Part shown: positions 56,160 through 61,542 of the stretch, one piece after another
Layout of the letters: every line of letters starts with the position of its first letter
How positions within the stretch are numbered: position 1 is the stretch's first letter
From: Wolinella sp052173415
GTDB lineage: Bacteria; Campylobacterota; Campylobacteria; Campylobacterales; Helicobacteraceae
DNA length: 61,542 nt
Assembly (NCBI GenBank): GCA_052173415.1
Contig: JBQMYQ010000007.1
Location: forward strand, 1 to 61,542
Direction of reading: 5' to 3'
Program-made: the position numbers and the translations under genes
The notes under the pieces: model-generated
Seen by the model: the letters and a program-made list of their open reading frames with translations, nothing else
Database searches by the model: none
What the model was told of the DNA's origin: nothing

Positions 56160-56372
56160 CTATGAATCGCTAAAAAATTCCGCAATATCGACCTCCAAAA
56201 CATAGGCGATTTTGCAAAGATGCTCGATGTTGAAGTGGATATTGTTGTGGCAGATTTCTGCGCACGAGATGATACTCACCGAATTGTGCCCAATCGCGAG
56301 CGAGAGCTTTAGCTGCGAGATTTTTTTGGCTTTGCGTATGCGTGCGACATTTCTCCCGATCCGCTTATACAT
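56160..56372 (-). CDS. XRE-family helix-turn-helix regulator
   Basis: About 70 residues, a single Cro/C1-type domain: MYKRIGRNVARIRKAKKISQ, LKLSLAIGHNSVSII, ending VLEVDIAEFFSDS. Three cysteines (ISCAEICHN, EHLCK) could make it redox- or metal-responsive; inference. ATG 56372 is preferred; the frame is open to GTG 56408. It is divergent from the first of the outer-membrane protein genes, with a palindromic operator between them, so it most likely controls that gene and itself. Confidence 0.8.
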   Translation of the reverse strand: MYKRIGRNVARIRKAKKISQLKLSLAIGHNSVSIISCAEICHNNIHFNIEHLCKIAYVLEVDIAEFFSDS

Positions 56373-56421
56373 GTCGCCACAAAGATCCGCATTCGGGAGC
56401 TCACGCACGATTACGCCTTGT

Positions 56422-56486
56422 CATACTAAGTTGTATGCAAGTTTATAAAGATAGAATTTCACAAACAACTTGTTATAACAAGTTGT
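56422..56486 (+). promoter_or_regulatory. Operator region with perfect 22-bp palindrome and a third half-site
   Basis: ACAACTTGTTA at 56465-56475 is followed directly by its exact reverse complement to 56486. A further AAGTTGT half-site is at 56428-56434, inside a smaller inverted repeat (CATAC 56422-56426, GTATG 56433-56437). The two sites bracket the promoter block at 56438-56459, with the palindrome just downstream of the predicted start, the geometry of a repressor-controlled promoter. The divergent XRE protein is the obvious candidate binder. Confidence 0.7.
56438..56459 (+). promoter_or_regulatory. Shared OMP promoter block, copy 1
   Basis: AAGTTTATAAAGATAGAAT with probable -10 TAGAAT at 56452-56457. 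The same block precedes three paralogues (57323-57344, 58186-58207, minus strand 60856-60878). Confidence 0.65.
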
Positions 56487-56518
56487 TTTATCACTTTTTA
56501 AAATTACTAGGAGGTTTC

Positions 56519-57151
56519 ATGAGATTTGATTGTAAAAGCGCGCTCTTGATGGCACTGCTTGCAAGCGGTGCGATGGCGGCGGAAAATGGCGTATTTGTCG
56601 GGGTTGATTTGGGGTTTATGAACCAAAACAACAAGGCTCAAGCCGATGTAGTCGTTAAAAATAACGCCACTCACGAAAAGGTTTCTTTGGATCGCACAAA
56701 AGCTACTTTTGAGAGTGCACTAAAGGTCGGATACCATTTCGATTCCATGCACAGAGCCTATCTCGGATACGCTATCGACGGCGTAGCCAAAAAAGATGGA
56801 GTCGAATACAAGAGCAGCAAGCTTTTGCTCGGATATGACTACACGCCTGAGCTTGCAAACATGTGGAGAGGGGTCGCGGGAATCTACACGGGAATCCTAT
56901 ACAGAGAAGCAACAGTCCAAGCAGTAGAAGACGAATCTGTGACGGGAAAAGCTCAGGGAAATCTCTTTGGCTTGAAGCTCGGCGCAATCTATGAAGTGGC
57001 GAAAAATGGCGACATTGAATTTGGCATGAAATTTGAAAGCGCGAGCATGAAAAACAAAACAGTCGCAGACGACGACAGTATGTTTATAGAGCTCAAAGAT
57101 CAAAAGCAAACCAATATCGGGCTATACGCGGGGTATACGCACAGATTCTAA
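56519..57151 (+). CDS. Outer-membrane beta-barrel protein, paralogue 1
   Basis: 210 residues: signal peptide MRFDCKSALLMALLASGAMA, then alternating beta strands with the paralogue-conserved segments FESALKVGYHFDSMHRAYL, LLLGYDYTPELANMWRGVAG and LKLGAIYEVAKNGDIEFGMK, ending in YTHRF, a terminal aromatic OMP signature. Size suggests an 8-10-strand barrel. ATG behind AGGAGG. Compared with its paralogues, about 30 extra bases between promoter and ATG contain the operator. Function (porin, adhesin, surface shield) is unknown. Confidence 0.82.
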   Translation: MRFDCKSALLMALLASGAMAAENGVFVGVDLGFMNQNNKAQADVVVKNNATHEKVSLDRTKATFESALKVGYHFDSMHRAYLGYAIDGVAKKDGVEYKSSKLLLGYDYTPELANMWRGVAGIYTGILYREATVQAVEDESVTGKAQGNLFGLKLGAIYEVAKNGDIEFGMKFESASMKNKTVADDDSMFIELKDQKQTNIGLYAGYTHRF

Positions 57152-57257
57152 TTTAACCCCCGCTTTTTTGCGCGACACAGATCCTACAAACAAAAACGCG
57201 CTTAAAATTAGAAAAAGCTAGGAATCCGTGGAGTTTCCCCGCGGATTCCGCACCATT

Positions 57258-57286
57258 AAAAACTCCGCAATATCGACCTCCAAAAG
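57258..57286 (-). pseudogene. Fossil 3' end of a second XRE regulator copy
   Basis: About 28 bases repeat, with one or two differences, the 3' end of the intact regulator gene (56170-56200): the minus strand still reads LEVDIAEF. It sits between paralogue 1 and paralogue 2, in the place and orientation a divergent regulator of paralogue 2 would have had. Confidence 0.7.
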
Positions 57287-57322
57287 ACAACTGACTTAAG
57301 ATTTAGAAGTTATATAAATCTA

Positions 57323-57344
57323 CAAGTTTTATATAGGTAGAATT
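57323..57344 (+). promoter_or_regulatory. Shared OMP promoter block, copy 2
   Basis: CAAGTTTTATATAGGTAGAA with TAGAAT at 57338-57343, 33 bases before the ATG of paralogue 2. Confidence 0.6.
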
Positions 57345-57376
57345 CGCCCCAAAAGAATAATAGTAGAGGAGATTTG

Positions 57377-58084
57377 ATGAAAATTAGCATTAGAAATCTA
57401 GTTTTAGCGGCGCTGCTCACAAGTGGTGCGATGGCAGCGGAGAGTGGGCTTTTCGTCGGGATTGACACAGGATTTATGAGTGTCAAAAATGAGATAGGCA
57501 ATAAAGGGGTCAGCACCCTCGGCGGTCCTAACCAAAATGTCCTGCCATCAAACACTGTTAGCTTTTCTGACAGCACATTTGAGGGCATACTGAAGGTCGG
57601 ATACCACTTTGATTCCACGCATAGGGTCTATCTCGCGTATGTTGCAAATAATGTAGAGGGCAAGAAAGTATTCACACAAGGAAGCGCGGGTAGTATTGAC
57701 ACAATCACCGTCAAATTCAAAGAGACTAGCAAATTCCTACTTGGCTATGACTACACACCCGAGCTAGTGAGCATGTGGCGAGGAGTGGCGGGAATCTACG
57801 CGGGATTCCTGCGTAGAGATGTCAGCCTACGCATGGTCGATACTCCAAACCCACACCTACCAACAGATGTTGCAGTAAAAAGTAGCGGGAATCTGCTTGG
57901 TCTGAAGCTTGGCGCAATCTATGAAGTGGCGAAAAATAGCGATATTGAATTTGGTATGAAGTTTGAGAGCGCGAGCATGGGCAATAAATCAGACAAGGAT
58001 AAAGATGATATCATGGTCGTAACTTTTAGCAATCAAAAGCAGAGCAATATCGGTCTGTATGCGGGGTATGTGTATAAATTCTAA
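57377..58084 (+). CDS. Outer-membrane beta-barrel protein, paralogue 2
   Basis: 235 residues with signal peptide MKISIRNLVLAALLTSGAMA and the same conserved strand segments (FEGILKVGYHFDSTHRVYL, GYDYTPELVSMWRGVAG, LKLGAIYEVAKNSDIEFGMK), ending YAGYVYKF. Loops after the signal peptide, around residues 90-110 and 150-165 differ from the others. ATG 57377 (a TTG directly precedes it in frame) behind GAGGAG. Its last about 50 coding bases are identical to paralogue 3. Confidence 0.82.
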   Translation: MKISIRNLVLAALLTSGAMAAESGLFVGIDTGFMSVKNEIGNKGVSTLGGPNQNVLPSNTVSFSDSTFEGILKVGYHFDSTHRVYLAYVANNVEGKKVFTQGSAGSIDTITVKFKETSKFLLGYDYTPELVSMWRGVAGIYAGFLRRDVSLRMVDTPNPHLPTDVAVKSSGNLLGLKLGAIYEVAKNSDIEFGMKFESASMGNKSDKDKDDIMVVTFSNQKQSNIGLYAGYVYKF

Positions 58085-58185
58085 GTAAACCCTGCGTAAT
58101 TTTGGAAAAGTCGATGATAGATTCGAGTCGCAATAAGCTAAGAGGTAGCCAAAGAGCAATGGGATTTGAAACTTAAGCAAATTTA

Positions 58186-58207
58186 CAAGCTTTGCAAAGA
58201 TAGAATG
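58186..58207 (+). promoter_or_regulatory. Shared OMP promoter block, copy 3
   Basis: CAAGCTTTGCAAAGATAGAA with TAGAAT at 58201-58206, 27 bases before the ATG of paralogue 3. Confidence 0.6.
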
Positions 58208-58233
58208 TTTGATTTATGCGGTAAGGAGAGTTT

Positions 58234-58923
58234 ATGAGCTTAGGTATTAGGAATCTAGTTTTGGCAACGTTGTTTGCAAGCGGTGTGATGGCAGCGGAGA
58301 ATGGTATTTTTGTTGGAGTTGATGCGGGGCTTGTGAGCTCAAAGAATAAAATCAAAAGTAGCATGATTGACCCCGCACAGCCTAATGCCCCTCTTTTGCC
58401 AGAGAATTCTAGTAGCCTCAAGGATAGCGCATTTGAAGCCACACTCAAGGTCGGATACCACTTTGATTCCATGCATAGGGTCTATCTCGCGTATGCCATA
58501 AATAGTGGGAAAGATAAAAAAGATTTCAAAAATCTCTATGCACCAATAGCCCTCAAGCTGGAAAAAAATAGCAAACTTCTACTTGGCTATGACTACACAC
58601 CCGAGCTAGCGAGCATGTGGCGAGGAGTGATGGGAATCTATGCAGGAATACTCTACCGAGATACAAAGATGACTGTGGTTGATCCTTATCAAGATCTAAA
58701 CCAAAGTGCAACGACAAAAAGTAGCGGAGGTCTCTTTGGCTGGAAGCTTGGCGCAATCTATGAAGTGGCGAAAAATAGCGATATTGAGTTTGGTATGAAG
58801 TTTGAGAGCGTGAGCATGGGTAACAAGACTGCGCGAGATAGTCAGAACGCAATCTTGGCAAGATTTGATAAGCAAAAGCAGAGCAATATCGGTCTGTATG
58901 CGGGGTATGTGTATAAATTCTAA
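58234..58923 (+). CDS. Outer-membrane beta-barrel protein, paralogue 3
   Basis: 229 residues; signal peptide MSLGIRNLVLATLFASGVMA, conserved FEATLKVGYHFDSMHRVYL, GYDYTPELASMWRGVMG, LGAIYEVAKNSDIEFGMK, and C-terminal YAGYVYKF. Ribosome binding site AAGGAG. Closest to paralogue 2 in DNA sequence, indicating recent duplication or gene conversion. Confidence 0.82.
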   Translation: MSLGIRNLVLATLFASGVMAAENGIFVGVDAGLVSSKNKIKSSMIDPAQPNAPLLPENSSSLKDSAFEATLKVGYHFDSMHRVYLAYAINSGKDKKDFKNLYAPIALKLEKNSKLLLGYDYTPELASMWRGVMGIYAGILYRDTKMTVVDPYQDLNQSATTKSSGGLFGWKLGAIYEVAKNSDIEFGMKFESVSMGNKTARDSQNAILARFDKQKQSNIGLYAGYVYKF

Positions 58924-59092
58924 AACGTTCTCCGCGCATTAAAGCATGCGCCGCACATCTATCGCAGGGGCGGAATCGTGCGGGTCTTTCTCGCCTAAAT
59001 CTTGGGAATCCTGACGAGACGATTCCCCCCTGTGCTCTATCAATCCTAGGAATCCGCTCAAATCCAAAGTCGCGCAGACATTTGATATAAGC

Positions 59093-60004
59093 TTAAAATC
59101 GATACTCTAAGCCCAACATAAGAAGTTGCGTCTTATTAGACAGCCCCGCACCACTCTTAGAGAATGTTACGCTACCCTGTTGCTTGTTGAACATAGTCGT
59201 ATCAGCTATGGTGTGTTTGTAGTGATTCATGCTATATTCGCCAAGCAGAGTGAGATTTTTATCAAGTTTATGAAAAAATGTAATGCTAAAACCGACAAAC
59301 TTAGCGGAATCGGCTTTTTCGTAAAATGTCAGCTCTCTTAGATGATGCTCATCTACATCCTCCGCCCTGACCCATTTGCTATATTTCACCTCCGTTCTCA
59401 ATGCCCCTTTTTTCATCGTATGCTCAAATGCAAGTCCGATATAGGGCACGCTATAAGTCTGCGTGTAGCTTATGACCTTCTTCCCGTTAGGGAAAGTCCC
59501 GCTGATGATATTCCCGAAGTTATCGGTGTATCTGTAATGCCCGCCCCGCGATTCCCAGCTGTATTTATCCCGCTGATATCCTAAAATGCCACTCATTCTA
59601 TTTTGCCCTTTGTGCAAAAAGACAAATCTAGCGTTCATGTCAATCTCACTAGCGTAATTTAGTGGCGTATCACTATGCCACGAATGATGAGTGAGCTTGT
59701 GCGGATTATGAGCATCCAGCCAGTCATAATCGTCCATATAGCCTCTGCCCTGCTCTATCGTCGCCCAGCCTCTCAAATTTAGAGCAAGCAAAGAGGACGC
59801 ACGCCACAACAAATCGCCCTTTAGGACGTAGGCTGATTTGATTTTCCAATCAAGCTGGCTGAGCTTCCTATTGCTTGAGGGAATATAGACATACTCGTGC
59901 GCTTCACCACTCAAATACCCCAGCGATAATGATGATGAAAAACCTTGAGTTATATCGCTTGCTAGGGCATTTGAAGCGATAAGCGCAACTATTATAAGCT
60001 TCAA
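59093..60004 (-). CDS. Omptin-family outer-membrane aspartyl protease
   Basis: 303 residues with signal peptide (cleaved after about ASNALA) and full-length similarity to OmpT/Pla-type omptins. The catalytic set is present: Asp92 and Asp94 (MDDYDWLD; OmpT Asp83/Asp85) and Asp218-Glu-His220 (EDVDEHH; OmpT Asp210/His212). Other family segments: SDTPLNYASEIDMNARF, GTFPNGKK, SVPYIGLAFE, and C-terminal LGLEYRF. Omptins form 10-strand barrels and cleave between basic residues at the cell surface, e.g. antimicrobial peptides. It stands alone on the minus strand between paralogues 3 and 4. Confidence 0.9.
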   Translation of the reverse strand: MKLIIVALIASNALASDITQGFSSSLSLGYLSGEAHEYVYIPSSNRKLSQLDWKIKSAYVLKGDLLWRASSLLALNLRGWATIEQGRGYMDDYDWLDAHNPHKLTHHSWHSDTPLNYASEIDMNARFVFLHKGQNRMSGILGYQRDKYSWESRGGHYRYTDNFGNIISGTFPNGKKVISYTQTYSVPYIGLAFEHTMKKGALRTEVKYSKWVRAEDVDEHHLRELTFYEKADSAKFVGFSITFFHKLDKNLTLLGEYSMNHYKHTIADTTMFNKQQGSVTFSKSGAGLSNKTQLLMLGLEYRF

Positions 60005-60174
60005 ATAAGATAAAGAGAAAATATATCGCTACTCCACAGGCAAATCCTTTGTGCTATATCATCAATAAACCACTATGAGATAAATCAAGCGAAAAATAAA
60101 ATGCAGCTACCGTGGCTTGGAATCCAAAACTAAATCCCCAGCCACACTATAAAAATATACACAAGATAGGCTAG

Positions 60175-60825
60175 CTAAAATCTATACACATATCCTGCAT
60201 AGAGACCGACATTATTCTGTTTTTGTTTTGTGAGCTCTATAAGTATATCTTCATCATCTTTCATGACATGCTTTTTTATATTCGCACTCTCAAATTTCAT
60301 ACCAAGCTCAATATCGCCATTTTTCATCACTTCATAGATTGCGCCGAGCTTCAAACCAACGAGACTCCCTTTGCTTTTAAGTGACTCAAGTGTTCCCTCT
60401 GCTTTGAAGGTCGTATCTCTTTGGAGGATTCCCACATAGACCCCCGCAACACCCCTCCATGTGCCGATAATCTCAGGCGTAAAATCATAGCCGAGTAAAA
60501 ATTTGCTCGTTTTATACTCAATAGTTATTTCCTCTTCTTGGAGCTTTTTCTTAACTGCACCACTCGTGGCATATTCAATGTAATATCGGTGCAATGAGCT
60601 TATGTGATATCCTGCTTTAAATGCGCGCTCAAATGTGCTGTCGGCAAAGTTTAGGGAGATTTCCACACCATCGCTAGGGTTATCTTTTGGGCCTGCACTC
60701 AACAAAGCGTTATTCTTTGAACTCATAAAGCCTAGACTTGCCCCGATAAAAGCTCCGCTCTCCGCTGCCATCGCACCACTCATAAACAACGCTACCAAGA
60801 CTAGATTCCTAATGCCAAAATTCAT
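60175..60825 (-). CDS. Outer-membrane beta-barrel protein, paralogue 4
   Basis: 216 residues; signal peptide MNFGIRNLVLVALFMSGAMA, conserved FERAFKAGYHISSLHRYYI, GYDFTPEIIGTWRGVAG, LKLGAIYEVMKNGDIELGMK, ending YAGYVYRF. It is inverted relative to the other three and the most divergent. ATG 60825 behind GAGGAG is chosen over an upstream in-frame start, which would add 25 non-signal residues. The shared promoter block precedes it. Confidence 0.82.
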   Translation of the reverse strand: MNFGIRNLVLVALFMSGAMAAESGAFIGASLGFMSSKNNALLSAGPKDNPSDGVEISLNFADSTFERAFKAGYHISSLHRYYIEYATSGAVKKKLQEEEITIEYKTSKFLLGYDFTPEIIGTWRGVAGVYVGILQRDTTFKAEGTLESLKSKGSLVGLKLGAIYEVMKNGDIELGMKFESANIKKHVMKDDEDILIELTKQKQNNVGLYAGYVYRF

Positions 60826-60855
60826 CAAATCTCCTCTGCTATTAATTTTAGAAGG

Positions 60856-60878
60856 AATTTTATCTTTATAAAGCTTAC
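60856..60878 (-). promoter_or_regulatory. Shared OMP promoter block, copy 4
   Basis: On the minus strand: TAAGCTTTATAAAGATAAAA followed by TTCC; the -10 is TAAAAT instead of TAGAAT. It ends about 31 bases before the ATG of paralogue 4. Confidence 0.6.
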
Positions 60879-60900
60879 ATATTACAGATATCTGAAGCAA

Positions 60901-61542
60901 CCATAAAATCTCAGCTTACAAACCATCGAAACTTTCTCACCCCCCCCAGAGTGCTCCGATTCCCATACTTTGTAGCAAGATTTCCCTGTATAAGCTTTTG
61001 GCTTCTATCTAGCGTTATCTCTACATCATGTGAATTTGACACTCTCTAGCCCCTATAACAGAGGAGCTATAAGACTTTTAGCTTGTAAAACTACAAATAC
61101 ACAAAGAGGAATCTAAAGCTAGCTTGATCAAGTGACCAAAGCAAATCTAGTGCAACCAATACACTAAAAGCATCGGATATATTTAATAGCTAATAACTAA
61201 GGGATATCTAGCCATTGAACAATGGAGAGAATAAGCAGAACTACATATTTTTATTACTGGGAGGATATAAATAAACAGAGTGTATAGGTAGGATCTCTTG
61301 TGGAATGTATAGCCACTTTGATTTTAAGCGATAAATCACTTTGGTTTCAAATGTGAGAGGGAGATTGTAGGGAAAGGATAGCTTCAGCTAGAGCCCCAAG
61401 AAATACACGGATAATGAATACACCTCTATTAATAACTAAAAACAGGAAGATGTGATACTCTGAATATGAAGAATAAAAGAAGGAAACAAGCAGATTCCCC
61501 CTCCCCGCACCAACCTACGTTCCCACACCTGAAAGATGCAGT
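60901..61542. other. AT-rich stretch without recognisable genes
   Basis: No open frame with a ribosome binding site or family similarity is seen on either strand. A C8 tract (60940-60947) lies about 115 bases upstream of the paralogue 4 start. The rest may be degenerate sequence or the regulatory zone of a gene beyond the window. Confidence 0.5.

Noticed and set aside
57989..58180. Minus-strand frame between OMP paralogues 2 and 3 as a further regulator remnant
   Set aside because: A short TTTTGGAAAAGTCGAT stretch resembles the regulator end only weakly and in the opposite orientation.
1..61542. CRISPR-like repeats, because of the recurrent GATTCCC motif
   Set aside because: The motif is short, irregularly spaced, on both strands, and no spacer architecture or cas gene is present.

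Overview
The window reads as a chromosomal segment of a Campylobacterota (epsilonproteobacterial) organism of the Helicobacter/Wolinella type. The evidence is gene content and order: a CheA with a fused receiver domain beside cheV and cheW, fused-family genes tal-rplY-pth-lptF, rlpA-mltD-tatD-ribE-flhX, fbp/rpe/dnaQ-like, purA-fliJ-motE, pseB-coaBC, plus unfused glyS and a split set of flagellar genes. Base composition is near balanced, with one clearly AT-richer island at about 5.6-8.25 kb. I cannot name the species from sequence alone.

Layout. 0.36-2.04 kb: carA and a DUF507 gene (minus). 2.17-5.44 kb: dgt and a C4-dicarboxylate antiporter gene with a long structured leader (plus). 5.7-8.14 kb: an AT-rich island with two broken genes, a GmrSD-like DUF262/HNH defence gene and a metallophosphoesterase, ending at a tRNA-Ser(GCU). 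8.6-23.7 kb: a long, tightly packed minus-strand run (motE, fliJ, purA, hisZ, uppS, coaBC, pseB, mrdA, engB, lptA, lptC, kdsC, a frameshifted hisB, rlpA, mltD, tatD). 23.8-24.7 kb: ribE and flhX (plus). 24.7-35.9 kb: minus run of lptF/G, pth, rplY, tal, serB, the chemotaxis trio cheW-cheA-cheV, an LpxH-like phosphatase, argC, thiS, glmU. 36.0-38.3 kb: motA-motB-fliP (plus). 38.3-40.5 kb: a decay zone with a full-length but shattered trmA and a poly-G-interrupted Sel1-repeat gene. 40.8-55.8 kb: housekeeping genes (glyS, metG, fbp, rpe, prmC, pyrG, recJ and others). 56.2-61.5 kb: an accessory outer-membrane array with four paralogous small beta-barrel proteins, an omptin-like protease and a divergent XRE regulator.

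The most interesting signals are: (1) the outer-membrane array, where all four paralogues carry the same promoter block, only the first has an intact XRE regulator and a perfect 22-bp palindromic operator, and a fossil of a second regulator copy remains in front of the second paralogue; (2) an extremely over-represented short motif, RGGAATC/GATTCCY, about five per kb on both strands, in genes and between them, but scarce in the AT-rich island; (3) homopolymer tracts (G14 upstream of and G7 within the Sel1 operon, A5 in hisB, G8 in trmA) that coincide with broken reading frames; (4) several pseudogenes whose former full-length products can still be reconstructed. All frameshift calls could also be sequencing or assembly errors, and this is noted for each. 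Motif counts given are manual counts over stated sub-regions.
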